This document shows positions 54,341 through 63,664 of a stretch of 64,000 nucleotides of DNA, one piece after another (the first letter of the stretch is position 1; each line of letters opens with the position of its first letter). The notes under the pieces were generated by a model, which worked only from the letters and a program-made list of their open reading frames with translations, had not been told where the DNA came from and made no database searches. Source of the stretch: Microterricola viridarii. GTDB taxonomy: Bacteria > Actinomycetota > Actinomycetes > Actinomycetales > Microbacteriaceae. The stretch lies in assembly GCF_900104895.1 (NCBI RefSeq), contig NZ_LT629742.1, forward strand, positions 1,674,001-1,738,000, read 5' to 3'. A program made the translations under genes and the position numbers.

Positions 54341-54445
54341 TAGACTCTGCAGAGCGAAGGGGAGTATCCCACCGGGCCATCGGCCCACCTCGAATCCGTC
54401 AATACGGGCGCCGCAGTCGGCGCTCCGGGCTCGGGGCATTTCGTT
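54341..54445 (+). ncRNA. yybP-ykoY-like (manganese) riboswitch candidate
   Basis: The leader of the TerC gene has GGGGAGTATCCC near 54359 and CCGTCAATACGG near 54397, with CTCGGGGCA before the 3' end. The outer stem AGCGAA (54353-54358) pairs with TTCGTT (54440-54445). This is the arrangement of yybP-ykoY RNAs, which sense Mn(II) and often control TerC-type exporters. TAGACT (54341-54346) is a suitable -10 box. Recognised by eye only. Confidence 0.72.
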
Positions 54446-54534
54446 CTCACACCGATGAGAGCAGAATGCGGGAGAGACTTTCGAGCCTCGTGCTACCCAC
54501 TTTCGCGAGTGGGAGCCCCTTCCGAAAGGCCCCC

Positions 54535-55557
54535 GTGCACCCCGATCTGCCCATCGCATTCGAAGTCGGATCGCTGATCCTGCTGACGCTCATCCTCGTC
54601 GCAGACCTGCTGATCGTCTTCAAGCGCCCCCACGTGCCCTCCATGAAGGAAGCCTCGCTGTGGGTCGCCTTCTACGTCGTCCTCGCCCTGATCTTCGCCG
54701 GGCTCATGCTGCTCTTCGCCGGCGGCGAGTTCGCGGGCCAGTTCCTGGCCGGTTGGCTCACCGAGTACAGCCTGTCGATAGACAACCTCTTCGTGTTCGT
54801 CATCATCATGGCCCGCTTCAGCGTGCCGAGGAAGTACCAGCAAGAGGTGCTGATGGTGGGCATCATCATCGCCCTCGTGCTGCGCGGAGTCTTCATCCTG
54901 CTCGGTGCCCAGCTCATCGAGAGCTTCAGCTGGGTCTTCTACATCTTCGGCGCCTTCCTGCTCTTCACCGCCATCAAGCAGGCATTCGGCAAGGAGGAGG
55001 AGGGCGACGGCGAGAACGGTCTCATCCGCTGGCTGCGCCGCCGCGTCACGATCAGCGACGACTACGACGGCGCCAAGGTGCGCACCGTCATCGACGGCCG
55101 CAAGGTGCTCACCCCGATGATCATCGTCTTCATCGCCATCGGCACCACGGACCTCATCTTCGCGCTCGACTCGATCCCGGCCATCTTCGGCATCACGCAG
55201 AGCCCGTTCATCGTGTTCACCGCGAACGTCTTCGCGCTGATGGGCCTCCGCCAGCTCTACTTCCTGCTCGGCGGGCTGCTGGAGCGCCTCGAGTACCTCA
55301 AGTACGGCATCGCGTTCATCCTGTTCTTCATCGGCGTCAAGCTCGTCTTCCACGCCATGCACACCAACGAGCTGCCGTTCATCAACGGCGGCGAGGGCAT
55401 CGCCTGGGCGCCCGAGATCGACACCTGGACCTCGCTGGGCGTGATCATCGGCTCCATGGCGATCGCCACCATCGCCAGCCTGATCAAGGCGCGCTCGGAC
55501 GCCAAGAAGCGCGGTCACACGCTACTCGAAGAGGTCCCGCACTTCACCGAGGAGTAA
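54535..55557 (+). CDS. TerC-family metal exporter
   Basis: A 340-residue integral membrane protein of the TerC group (YceF/Alx-like manganese exporters by family knowledge). Hallmarks are LSIDNLFVFVIIMARF in segment 3 and the repeated motif TTDLIFALDSIPAIFGI, with acidic residues in the membrane. About seven to nine segments. The likely start is GTG 54535 with GAAAGG five bases upstream; an ATG at 54466 is possible but adds 23 polar residues. Preceded by a yybP-ykoY-like RNA, which strengthens a manganese role. Confidence 0.92.
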   Translation: MHPDLPIAFEVGSLILLTLILVADLLIVFKRPHVPSMKEASLWVAFYVVLALIFAGLMLLFAGGEFAGQFLAGWLTEYSLSIDNLFVFVIIMARFSVPRKYQQEVLMVGIIIALVLRGVFILLGAQLIESFSWVFYIFGAFLLFTAIKQAFGKEEEGDGENGLIRWLRRRVTISDDYDGAKVRTVIDGRKVLTPMIIVFIAIGTTDLIFALDSIPAIFGITQSPFIVFTANVFALMGLRQLYFLLGGLLERLEYLKYGIAFILFFIGVKLVFHAMHTNELPFINGGEGIAWAPEIDTWTSLGVIIGSMAIATIASLIKARSDAKKRGHTLLEEVPHFTEE

Positions 55558-55603
55558 TCGCCGCCGGTTCGCGCCGAGCGGGAGCTCCGCCGCGTGAACC
55601 CCG

Positions 55604-55690
55604 CTGACCGCGAAACCCCAACTGACCGCGAAGCCCCCGCCGGTTGAGCCTGTCGTAACCCCGACAGCTCACCCGGTGGGGGTTTCCTCG
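55604..55690 (+). terminator. Long compound hairpin after TerC
   Basis: CTGACCGCGAA(A/G)CCCC occurs twice (from about 55604). Then CCCCCGCCGGTTGAGC pairs with GCTCACCCGGTGGGGG around an inner CTGTCG/CGACAG hairpin, followed by GTTTCC. Probably a terminator within the 247-bp gap. Confidence 0.65.
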
Positions 55691-55804
55691 TTGCCGCCGG
55701 CGGATTCCGCCCTGCACGAACGTGCGCTGGCGCACTGCCAGCTTTGGTAACTTGGAGCGTTCGTACGGCGCAGTGCCGTCATCGCCGTCATCCGGGAGAT
55801 ACAC

Positions 55805-56602
55805 GTGGCAATTGACCAGCCGAGCCCCTTCGCGCTGCCGGGCGGAACGCTCGACCTCTTCGTGGAGGCGCGGAGCGACGTCGGGGCGGTGCGCAAGGTG
55901 AACGAGGACTCGCTGCTGGCGGCGGCGCCCGTCTTCCTCGTCGCCGACGGCATGGGCGGGCACGCCAAGGGCGACGCGGCCAGCCAGGCCGTCGTCCAGG
56001 TCTTCGCCGAGCACATCGCCCCGGGCGTGCTCACCACCCCGGAGCAGGTGCTCGACGCGATCCACTCCGCCAACGACGCCGTGCGCGATCTCAGCACGGT
56101 CGGCGACTCCGGCACCGCGGTGGCCGGCACCACCCTCACCGGCGTCGCCCTCGTCGACGCCGGACCGGACGAGGAGGGGGAGAGCTTCCGCTGGATGGTC
56201 TTCAACGTCGGCGACTCCCGCGTCTACGGCTGGGACGGCCGCGTGCTCCGTCAGCAGAGCGTCGACCACTCGGCGGTGCAGGAGATGGTGGATGCCGGCC
56301 TGATCAGCGCAGAGGATGCCGAGCAGCATCCGGAGCGCAACGTCATCACCCGCGCCCTCGGCGCGGAGGACAGCGTCGATGTCGACGTCTGGCTGAACCA
56401 GCCGCGCGAGTACGGCACCTACCTGGTCTGCTCCGACGGGCTCAGCAAGGAGTTGGAGCGCAGCGAGATCTCGGCGATCTTCGCCAGGCACGAGGCCCAG
56501 GGCGACTTCACCGGCATCGCCGACGAACTCGTCGAGGCCGCGCTGGAAGCCGGCGGAAGTGACAATGTTTCGGTGGTTGTCGTGCGTGCGGCGACCCCCT
56601 GA
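55805..56602 (+). CDS. PP2C-family protein phosphatase
   Basis: A 265-residue metal-dependent Ser/Thr phosphatase. The Mn/Mg ligands and motifs are in order: RKVNEDSL, VADGMGGHAKGD, AGTTLTGVAL, FNVGDSRVYG, CSDGLSKE and GGSDNVSVVV. GTG 55805 follows GGGAGA by five bases. There is no adjacent kinase; its partner may lie elsewhere. Single gene between TerC and the leu leader. Reverses protein phosphorylation in the cytosol. Confidence 0.94.
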   Translation: MAIDQPSPFALPGGTLDLFVEARSDVGAVRKVNEDSLLAAAPVFLVADGMGGHAKGDAASQAVVQVFAEHIAPGVLTTPEQVLDAIHSANDAVRDLSTVGDSGTAVAGTTLTGVALVDAGPDEEGESFRWMVFNVGDSRVYGWDGRVLRQQSVDHSAVQEMVDAGLISAEDAEQHPERNVITRALGAEDSVDVDVWLNQPREYGTYLVCSDGLSKELERSEISAIFARHEAQGDFTGIADELVEAALEAGGSDNVSVVVVRAATP

Positions 56603-56612
56603 TGCTGAGTGC

Positions 56613-56689
56613 TAGCCTGTAGACGTGTTGTACGGTCGACTTCTTCTGTGCCGCGACGAGTCCTAGTTTCCAGGCCTCCCTCGTCGCGG
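56613..56689 (+). promoter_or_regulatory. leuC leader: promoter, leader-peptide stem
   Basis: TAGCCT (56613-56618) is six bases before the leader-peptide GTG. A perfect 10-bp stem, CCGCGACGAG (56651-56660) with CTCGTCGCGG (56680-56689), begins 3 bases after the Leu codons. Ribosome stalling on the Leu run would cover the first arm. A GGCC/GGCC and a CTCC/GGAG pair nearby allow alternative folds. No U-rich terminator is obvious, so the mechanism may act on translation or by another terminator type. Confidence 0.55.
56625..56666 (+). CDS. Leucine leader peptide
   Basis: A 13-codon frame, M-L-Y-G-R-L-L-L-C-R-D-E-S, stop TAG 56664-56666. Codons 6-8 are CTT CTT CTG; with codon 2 this gives four leucines of 13. 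It starts with GTG six bases after a TAGCCT -10 box, so the transcript would begin at the start codon. It lies 82 bp before leuC and overlaps the first arm of a stable stem. A peptide like this is expected of leucine attenuation. Too short for most gene finders; supported by codon content and position only. Confidence 0.6.
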   Translation: MLYGRLLLCRDES

Positions 56690-56748
56690 AGTTCGCCGTT
56701 GGCCCAGACCGTTGGCTGAGAACCATTCACTGAGGAAGACGCTCACAC

Positions 56749-58218
56749 ATGACTAGCGAATCACGCACTGCTGCACGCCCGCGCACCCTGGCCGAGAAGG
56801 TCTGGGATGCCCACCTGGTCAAGAAGGGTGAGGACGGCACGCCGGACCTCATCTACATCGACCTGCACCTCGTCCACGAGGTCACGAGCCCCCAGGCCTT
56901 CGACGGCCTGCGCCTGGCCGGTCGCCCGCTCCGCCGCCCCGATCTGACGATCGCCACGGAAGACCACAACACCCCGACGCTGGCCATCGACAAGCCCATC
57001 GCCGACCTCACCAGCCGCACCCAGATCGAGACGCTGCGCCGCAACTGCGAGGAGTTCGGCGTGCGCCTGCACTCGCTCGGGGACATCGAGCAGGGCATCG
57101 TGCACGTCGTCGGGCCGCAGCTGGGCCTCACCCAGCCCGGCATCACCGTGGTCTGCGGCGACTCGCACACCTCCACCCACGGCGCATTCGGCGCGATGGC
57201 GTTCGGCATCGGCACCAGCGAGGTCGAGCACGTCATGGCCACGCAGACCCTGCCGCTGAAGCCGTTCAAGACGATGGCCATCACCGTCGAGGGAACGCTG
57301 CGCCCCGGCGTCACCGCCAAGGACATCATCCTCGCCGTGATCACCAAGATCGGCACCGGCGGCGGCCAGGGCTACGTGCTCGAGTACCGCGGCAGCGCCA
57401 TCCGCGCGCTGTCGATGGACGGCCGCATGACCATCTGCAACATGTCGATCGAGGCCGGCGCCCGCGCCGGCATGGTGGCACCGGATGCCACCACCTACGA
57501 GTACCTGAAGGGCCGCGCCCACGCGCCGGAGGGCCAGGACTGGGACGACGCCGTCGCCTACTGGGACACGCTGGCCACCGACAAGGGCGCTGCCTTCGAC
57601 GCCGAGGTTGTCATCGACGCCGACACGCTCGAGCCCTTCGTCACCTGGGGCACCAACCCCGGCCAGGGGGCTTCGCTCAGCGACAGCGTGCCGAACCCGA
57701 ACGACTTCGCCGACGCCAACGAGCGTGCCGCGGCCGAGCGCGCGCTCGAGTACATGGACCTCACCGCCGGCACCCCGCTCAAGGAGGTGGCCGTCGACGC
57801 CGTCTTCATGGGCTCCTGCACGAACAGCCGGATCGAGGACCTGCGGGCATTCGCCAGCATCATCCAGGGCCAGAAGAAGGCCGACGGCGTGCGCGTCATG
57901 GTCGTCCCCGGCTCCGCCCGGGTGCGCATCGAGGCCGAGGCCGAGGGCCTGGACAAGATCATCACCGACTTCGGCGCCGAATGGCGCTTCGCCGGCTGCT
58001 CGATGTGCCTCGGCATGAACCCAGACCAGCTGGCGCCGGGGGAGCGCTGCGCGTCGACCTCGAACCGCAACTTCGAGGGGCGTCAGGGCAAGGGCGGCCG
58101 CACCCACCTCGTCTCGCCGCTCGTGGCGGCGGCCACCGCCATCCGCGGAACCCTCTCGAGCCCGTGGGACCTCGAGCACAGCAGCGATTTGACCGTCACC
58201 AGCGGAGAGGCGAAGTAG
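56749..58218 (+). CDS. leuC: 3-isopropylmalate dehydratase, large subunit
   Basis: With LeuD isomerises 2- to 3-isopropylmalate through a [4Fe-4S] cluster. The 489-residue protein has [19 protein letters not shown] and the cluster ligands in [12 protein letters not shown] and [11 protein letters not shown]. The length is normal. GAGGAAG lies upstream of ATG 56749, and a leader with a Leu-rich peptide precedes it. leuD starts two bases after its stop. Essential for leucine synthesis. Confidence 0.97.
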   Translation: MTSESRTAARPRTLAEKVWDAHLVKKGEDGTPDLIYIDLHLVHEVTSPQAFDGLRLAGRPLRRPDLTIATEDHNTPTLAIDKPIADLTSRTQIETLRRNCEEFGVRLHSLGDIEQGIVHVVGPQLGLTQPGITVVCGDSHTSTHGAFGAMAFGIGTSEVEHVMATQTLPLKPFKTMAITVEGTLRPGVTAKDIILAVITKIGTGGGQGYVLEYRGSAIRALSMDGRMTICNMSIEAGARAGMVAPDATTYEYLKGRAHAPEGQDWDDAVAYWDTLATDKGAAFDAEVVIDADTLEPFVTWGTNPGQGASLSDSVPNPNDFADANERAAAERALEYMDLTAGTPLKEVAVDAVFMGSCTNSRIEDLRAFASIIQGQKKADGVRVMVVPGSARVRIEAEAEGLDKIITDFGAEWRFAGCSMCLGMNPDQLAPGERCASTSNRNFEGRQGKGGRTHLVSPLVAAATAIRGTLSSPWDLEHSSDLTVTSGEAK

Positions 58219-58220
58219 CC

Positions 58221-58817
58221 ATGGAGAAGTTCACCACCGTCACCGGAGTCGCCGCCCCGCTGCGCCGCTCCAACGTCGACACCGACCAGATCATCCCCGC
58301 CGTCTTCCTCAAGCGGGTCACCAAGACCGGCTTCGAGGACGCGCTGTTCCACGGCTGGCGCCAGGACCCGGAATTCGTGCTCAACAAGCCCGAGTTCCAG
58401 GGTGCGCGAATTCTCGTGGCTGGCGCCGACTTCGGCACCGGCTCGTCCCGCGAGCACGCCGTCTGGGCGCTGCGCGACTTCGGTTTCGACGTCGTGCTGA
58501 GCCCGCGCTTCGGCGACATCTTCCGCGGGAACTCAGGCAAGCAGGGCCTGCTCGCCGCGGCGATCACCGAGGACGAGGTCGAGGCGTTGTGGGCCGCCAT
58601 CGAGGCGAACCCCGGCACTGAGATGACCGTCGACCTGGTGGCGCGCACCGCAACCATCGGGGACCTTCAGGTTTCCTTCGAGGTGGACGATTACACTCGA
58701 TGGAGGTTGCTCGAAGGTCTGGACGACATCGGGCTCACCCTGCGCGACGAAGCGTTGATCTCAGAATTCGAGGCCACCCGCGAGAGCTGGCGACCCCAGA
58801 CTCTCCCAGTAAAGTAG
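58221..58817 (+). CDS. leuD: 3-isopropylmalate dehydratase, small subunit
   Basis: A 198-residue partner of LeuC, supplying the substrate-binding swivel domain. [20 protein letters not shown] at the start and [17 protein letters not shown] are the family signatures. Coupled to leuC (two-base gap, GGAGAGG upstream). The 38-bp gap to murA has no terminator, so the cell-wall and lipid genes may be read from the same transcript. Confidence 0.97.
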   Translation: MEKFTTVTGVAAPLRRSNVDTDQIIPAVFLKRVTKTGFEDALFHGWRQDPEFVLNKPEFQGARILVAGADFGTGSSREHAVWALRDFGFDVVLSPRFGDIFRGNSGKQGLLAAAITEDEVEALWAAIEANPGTEMTVDLVARTATIGDLQVSFEVDDYTRWRLLEGLDDIGLTLRDEALISEFEATRESWRPQTLPVK

Positions 58818-58855
58818 CCCCTCCCAGCGAGGCAGAACGTGCAGGCGGAAAACAT

Positions 58856-60226
58856 TTGAATACTCTCGGCGAAGATGCAAAGAACCACGGCGAAGCCGTC
58901 GGCCTCGCGGTCGACAAGATCACCATCCACGGTGGCAAGCCACTGGTCGGTCGCATCGAACTGAAGGGTGCCAAGAACCTCGTCACCAAGGCGATGGTCG
59001 CGGCGCTGCTCGGGGAGACCCCCAGCGTTCTGAAGGACGTGCCCAACATCAGCGACGTGCGCATCGTGCGCGGCCTGCTCGAGGTGCACGGCGTCACGGT
59101 CACAGAGGGCGAGGAAGAGGGCGAGCTCATCCTCGACCCGAGCAACGTCGAGGTGGCCCACTTCGCCGCCATCGACGCGCACGCCGGCTCCAGCCGCATC
59201 CCGATCCTGTTCTGCGGGCCGCTGCTGCACCGCCTCGGCGAGGCGTTCATCCCCGACCTCGGCGGATGCCGCATCGGCGACCGGCCGATCGACTTCCACC
59301 TGGACGTGCTGCGCACCTTCGGTGCCGTCGTCGAGAAGCTGCCGAGCGGCATCCGGATGTCGGCACCGAACGGCCTCCACGGGGCCAAGGTCGAGCTGCC
59401 CTACCCGAGCGTCGGCGCGACCGAGCAGGTTCTGCTCACCGCCGTGCGCGCGGAGGGCATCACCGAGCTGAAGGGTGCGGCGATCGAGCCGGAGATCATG
59501 GATCTCATCAACATCCTGCAGAAGATGGGCGCGACGATCTCGGTCGACACCGACCGCGTCATCCGCATCGAGGGCGTCAAGCAGCTGCGCGGCTACACCC
59601 ACCGCTCGCTGTTCGACCGCAACGAGGCGGCCAGCTGGGCCGCCGCCGCACTGGCCACCGAGGGCGACATCACCGTCGGCGGCGCGCGCCAGGCCGAGAT
59701 GCTCACGTTCCTCAACGTCTTCCGCAAGGTCGGCGGCGCCTTCGACATCCTCGAAGACGGCATCCGCTTCTACCACCCGGGCGGTGACCTCAACCCGGTC
59801 ATCATCGAGACCGGCGTGCACCCCGGCTTCATGACCGACTGGCAGCAGCCGCTCGTCGTGGCCCTCACCAAGGCCAAGGGCGTCTCGATCGTGCACGAGA
59901 CGGTCTACGAGCAGCGTTTCGGCTTCGTCGACGCGCTCGTCGACATGGGTGCGACCATCCAGATCCACAAGGAGTGCCTCGGCGGGCACGCCTGCCGTTT
60001 CGGGCAGCGCAACTTCAACCACTCCGCCGTGATCACCGGGCCGACCCAGCTGCATGGCGCCGACGTCGAGGTCCCGGACCTGCGCGGTGGCTTCAGCCAC
60101 CTCGTCGCCGCGCTGAGCGCGGAGGGCACCTCCACGGTGAGCAACGTCGGCATCATTGCCCGCGGCTACGAGAACTTCATCAGCAAGCTGCAGATCCTCG
60201 GCGCTGACTTCGTTCTCGAAGACTGA
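58856..60226 (+). CDS. murA: UDP-N-acetylglucosamine 1-carboxyvinyltransferase
   Basis: First committed step of peptidoglycan synthesis: enolpyruvyl transfer from PEP. The 456-residue protein has the Lys-Asn pair of GAKNLVTKAM and the catalytic Cys138 in LGGCRIGDRP. This Cys is the target of fosfomycin; some actinobacteria, such as M. tuberculosis, have Asp instead. Start TTG 58856 follows AGGCGGA by about eight bases and overlaps a six-codon frame (GTG 58839 to TGA 58857-58859). Its stop overlaps the ATG of plsC by one base. Confidence 0.95.
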   Translation: MNTLGEDAKNHGEAVGLAVDKITIHGGKPLVGRIELKGAKNLVTKAMVAALLGETPSVLKDVPNISDVRIVRGLLEVHGVTVTEGEEEGELILDPSNVEVAHFAAIDAHAGSSRIPILFCGPLLHRLGEAFIPDLGGCRIGDRPIDFHLDVLRTFGAVVEKLPSGIRMSAPNGLHGAKVELPYPSVGATEQVLLTAVRAEGITELKGAAIEPEIMDLINILQKMGATISVDTDRVIRIEGVKQLRGYTHRSLFDRNEAASWAAAALATEGDITVGGARQAEMLTFLNVFRKVGGAFDILEDGIRFYHPGGDLNPVIIETGVHPGFMTDWQQPLVVALTKAKGVSIVHETVYEQRFGFVDALVDMGATIQIHKECLGGHACRFGQRNFNHSAVITGPTQLHGADVEVPDLRGGFSHLVAALSAEGTSTVSNVGIIARGYENFISKLQILGADFVLED

Positions 60227-61014
60227 TGCCGTCGAAGGATAATGGGGGGATGCCTCACAACATCCCCGGCCGTCGCCCGCGCTCCGAGAAGAGTCAACCC
60301 TCGATCTTCTGGGTGTTCGCAGCTCTCGCGGTGCCGCTGATGAACCTCGCCGCCCGCTTCGAGATCCGCGACGGCGACAAGATGCCGCGGCACGGCGCCT
60401 ACGTGCTGGCCCCGAACCACTACAGCGAGATCGACCCCGTCGTGGTCGGCGTCGTGGCCTGGAAGCTGGGGCGCTACCCGCGCTTCCTGGCCAAGGCCTC
60501 CGTGTTCAAGGTGCCCGTCCTCGGCTGGGCGCTGCGCACCTCCGGCCAGATCCCCGTCGAGCGCTCCGGCAACAACTCGCACTCGGCGATCCGCGCAGCG
60601 GAGGAGCTGGTGGAGAAGGGCCGCATGGTCGTCGTCTACCCGGAGGGCTCGCTCACCCGTGACCCCGACCTCTGGCCGATGCGGGGCAAGACCGGCGCGG
60701 TGCGCATCGCGCTCGAGCGCGGCATCCCCGTCATCCCCGTCGCGCACTGGGGCAGCCAGCAGCTCATGGCCCGCTACTCCAAGAAGATCAGCCTCTTCCC
60801 GCGCAAGCACATCATGGTCAAGGTCGGCGACCCCGTCGACCTGGACGCGTTCCGCGGCAAGCCCCTCGACACGGCCAATCTCACCGCCGCGACCGCGCTC
60901 GTGATGGACGCCATCACCGTGCTGCTCGAGGATCTCCGCGGCGAGAAGGCACCAGCCCAACGGTGGAACCCCGCCGCACATGACCAGAAGGAGACGGGTC
61001 GTTTTGACTCCTAG
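60226..61014 (+). CDS. plsC: 1-acyl-sn-glycerol-3-phosphate acyltransferase
   Basis: Adds the second acyl chain to make phosphatidic acid; membrane-associated. The 262-residue protein has the acyltransferase motif NHYSEIDP, then VPVLGWAL, GQIPVER and YPEGSLTRDP. ATG 60226 lies in the TGATG overlap with murA; ATG 60250 has a better-spaced GAAGGA and may be used instead. An N-terminal hydrophobic segment is at residues 27-45. The next gene, gpsA, starts inside its 3' end. Confidence 0.92.
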   Translation: MPSKDNGGMPHNIPGRRPRSEKSQPSIFWVFAALAVPLMNLAARFEIRDGDKMPRHGAYVLAPNHYSEIDPVVVGVVAWKLGRYPRFLAKASVFKVPVLGWALRTSGQIPVERSGNNSHSAIRAAEELVEKGRMVVVYPEGSLTRDPDLWPMRGKTGAVRIALERGIPVIPVAHWGSQQLMARYSKKISLFPRKHIMVKVGDPVDLDAFRGKPLDTANLTAATALVMDAITVLLEDLRGEKAPAQRWNPAAHDQKETGRFDS

Positions 61015-62149
61015 GGCCACCAAGACCCCCACCGTGAAGCCGGGAACCCGCGTCGCCGTGCTCGGCGCCGGGAGCTGGGGCACCACCTTCGCCAAGATCT
61101 TGGCCGATGGCGGCGCGGATGTCGTGCTCTGGGCCCGCCGGCCGGAGCTCGCCCGCGAGATCCAGGAGGCCAAGCGCAACAGCGACTACCTGCCCGGGAT
61201 CAACCTGCCGAACACCCTCCGCGCCACCTCGCGGCTCGACCTGGCCCTGGCCGGCGCCGAGCAGGTCTTCGTGTCGGTGCCGAGCCAGTCGCTGCGCGAG
61301 AACCTGATCACCGCAGAGCCGCACCTGGGCGCGAACGCCATCATCGTCTCGCTGATGAAGGGCGTGGAGCGCTCCACCGGCCTGCGCATGAGCGAGGTCA
61401 TCGAGCAGGTGCTGCCGGTCAGCCCCGACAGGATCGCCGCCATCTCCGGCCCGAACCTGGCACTGGAGATCGCCAGGCAGCAGCCGACCGCCGCCGTCGT
61501 CTCCTCCACCAGCCTGGAGACGGCCCAGGCCGTCGCCCTGCTCGCCCGCAACAGCTACTTCCGCTCCTTCGTCAACACCGACGTCATCGGCACCGAGTTC
61601 GGCGGCGTGCTGAAGAACCTCATCGCCGTCGCCATCGGAATCGTCGACGGCGTCGGCTACGGCGAGAACACGAAGGCCTCGATCATCACCCGCGGCCTTG
61701 TCGAGATGACCGACTTCGCGGTCGCCTACGGCGCCCACCCGGAGACGCTCTCCGGCCTCGCCGGCCTCGGCGACCTGATCGCCACGTGCCAGTCGCCGCT
61801 GTCGCGCAACAACACGGCTGGGCGCCTGCTCGGCCAGGGCTACAGCCAGGCCGACGTGGTCAAGCAGATGCAACAGACAACTGAGGGCCTGGCATCCGTC
61901 GGCCCCATCCTCGAATTGGCCAAGGCCAAGGGTGTCGAGATGCCGATCGTCGAGCAGGTGCGCCAGGTTCTGGCCGGCACACTGAACCCGCGCGACATCG
62001 CACCGCACCTCACAACAGACTCGGACGAGCCGCAAGGCGAAAGGACTCTCGATGACGCACAAGCTCACGGTGGCGCTGCTCTTTGGGGGACGGTCAAGCG
62101 AACATTCGATCAGCTGCGCCACGGCGGGCGGGGTGCTCTCGGCGATTGA
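61004..62149 (+). CDS. gpsA: Glycerol-3-phosphate dehydrogenase (NAD(P)+)
   Basis: Reduces dihydroxyacetone phosphate to glycerol 3-phosphate for lipid synthesis. The 381-residue protein has the dinucleotide site VLGAGSWGTTFAKILAD, the catalytic Lys in GGVLKNLIAVAIG, and GLAGLGDLIATC. TTG 61004 has AAGGAG ten bases upstream and is preferred over ATG 60980, which has none. Odd: the frame runs 98 nt into ddl, adding about 32 residues (VKRTFDQLRHGGRGALGD at the end) that resemble no GpsA tail; the original stop was probably lost. Confidence 0.93.
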   Translation: MTPRATKTPTVKPGTRVAVLGAGSWGTTFAKILADGGADVVLWARRPELAREIQEAKRNSDYLPGINLPNTLRATSRLDLALAGAEQVFVSVPSQSLRENLITAEPHLGANAIIVSLMKGVERSTGLRMSEVIEQVLPVSPDRIAAISGPNLALEIARQQPTAAVVSSTSLETAQAVALLARNSYFRSFVNTDVIGTEFGGVLKNLIAVAIGIVDGVGYGENTKASIITRGLVEMTDFAVAYGAHPETLSGLAGLGDLIATCQSPLSRNNTAGRLLGQGYSQADVVKQMQQTTEGLASVGPILELAKAKGVEMPIVEQVRQVLAGTLNPRDIAPHLTTDSDEPQGERTLDDAQAHGGAALWGTVKRTFDQLRHGGRGALGD

Positions 62150-63140
62150 CCGCGAGCGCTTCACCGTCATCCCGATCGGCATGACGCGCGACGGGGCCTT
62201 CACCCTGCAGCCAGACGACGCCGCCCTGTTCACCTTGAACCCGGCAGCCATGCCGCAGGTTGTCGACAACGGCACGCGCGTGCGCTGGCCGGAGAGCACG
62301 GCGTCCCGCGAGCTGACGGTGACGGATGCCGACGGCACCAGCCGCTCGCTCGGCGCCGTCGACGTCGTCTTCCCGATCCTGCACGGCCCGTTCGGCGAGG
62401 ACGGCACGGTGCAGGGCCTGCTCGAGCTGGCCGGGCTGCCGTTCGTCGGCTCCGGCGTGCTCGCCAGCGCGCTCGGCATGGACAAGCACTACACGAAGAC
62501 CGTGCTGCGCCAGGCCGGCATCGCCGTCGCCCCGTGGCAGACGGTCAGCGCCCGCGACTGGGCGACGGATGTCGCCGGGGTCGAGGCCGCCGTTGCCGAG
62601 CTCGGGCTGCCCGTCTTCATCAAGCCGGCCCGCGCCGGCTCCAGCGTCGGCGTGAGCAAGGTGACCTCGCTGGACCAGCTGGCCGGCGCCATGGCGGTTG
62701 CCCTGGCCGAGGACGACAAGGTGCTTATCGAGGCCACGATCATCGGCCGCGAGGTCGAGATCGGGGTTCTGGGCGGACGCCCCGGGCAGGCGCCGCGGGC
62801 ATCCGTTGCCGGCGAGGTCGTGGTCAGCGGCCGCGACTTCTACGACTTCGACGCCAAGTACATGGGTGCCGACGGCATCGAGCTGGTCTGCCCGGCCGTG
62901 TTGAGCGAGGCCGAGCTGTCCGAGATGCGCGAGCTCGCCGTGCGCACCTTCGAGGCGATCGGCTGCGCGGGCCTGGCCCGGGTCGACTTCTTCCTGACCG
63001 CGGACGGCTTCGTCGTCAACGAGATCAACACGATGCCCGGGTTCACGCCGATCTCGATGTTCCCGACCTGCTGGCAGAACTCCGGGCTCAGCTACCCCGA
63101 GCTGATCGACGAGCTGATCGCGCTGGCCCTGGCGAGGTAG
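62052..63140 (+). CDS. ddl: D-alanine-D-alanine ligase
   Basis: ATP-grasp ligase joining two D-alanines for peptidoglycan. The 362-residue protein begins KLTVALLFGGRSSEHSISCA, has PILHGPFGEDGTVQGL, the ATP loop KPARAGSSVGVSKV, and VNEINTMPGFT with metal ligands. AAAGGA lies seven bases before ATG 62052, inside the gpsA frame, so ddl starts within gpsA. No residue suggests D-lactate preference. Last gene of the leuCD-murA-plsC-gpsA-ddl run, followed by repeats. Confidence 0.96.
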   Translation: MTHKLTVALLFGGRSSEHSISCATAGGVLSAIDRERFTVIPIGMTRDGAFTLQPDDAALFTLNPAAMPQVVDNGTRVRWPESTASRELTVTDADGTSRSLGAVDVVFPILHGPFGEDGTVQGLLELAGLPFVGSGVLASALGMDKHYTKTVLRQAGIAVAPWQTVSARDWATDVAGVEAAVAELGLPVFIKPARAGSSVGVSKVTSLDQLAGAMAVALAEDDKVLIEATIIGREVEIGVLGGRPGQAPRASVAGEVVVSGRDFYDFDAKYMGADGIELVCPAVLSEAELSEMRELAVRTFEAIGCAGLARVDFFLTADGFVVNEINTMPGFTPISMFPTCWQNSGLSYPELIDELIALALAR

Positions 63141-63664
63141 CGCCTCGCACGCTCCCTCTCCCGTTGGCTCGAGGGAGCGTGCGACCGAAGTCAACACCGT
63201 TGTGACCTCTCCCGTTGGCTCGAGGGAGCTTGCGACCGAAGCCAACACCGTCCGACCGCGGTTTCGGCGGATCCGCTCGCGGCTTCGGGTGCTGCGCTGC
63301 TCCTTCGTCGCGGCGCGGCCCCCTCGAGCCGGCGTGCTTCTCCCGTTGGCTCGAGGGAGCTTGCGACCGAAGCCAACACCGTCGGACCTCGGTTTCGGCG
63401 GATCCGCTCGCGGCTTCGGGGGCTGCGCTGCTCCTTCGTCGCGGCGCGGCCCCCTCGAGCCGACGTGCTTTCTCCCGTTGGCTCGAGGGAGCGCCAGCGA
63501 CCGAAGCCAACACCGTCGTGACCTCTCCCGTTGGCTCGAGGGAGCGCCAGCGACCGAAGCCAACACCGCCGGGACAGCAGCTCACAGCCCGGCGTTGCGT
63601 GGGGGTTTTCCACAACCCGAATCGGCATCCGCCTGCGCCGTTCGCCGACGCGCACGATGGGAAC
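63141..63664. repeat. Repeat cluster after ddl: five short and two long palindromic elements
   Basis: No gene seen before 63665. Short elements (GTTGGCTCGAGGGAGC...) at 63163-63195, 63214-63246, 63345-63377, 63477-63511 and 63530-63564; the last two have two extra core bases (GCGCCAGCG). Long elements at about 63271-63336 and 63401-63468 with core GCTGCGCTGCTCCTTCGTCG. The period short-long-short-long shows tandem growth. Confidence 0.93.
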
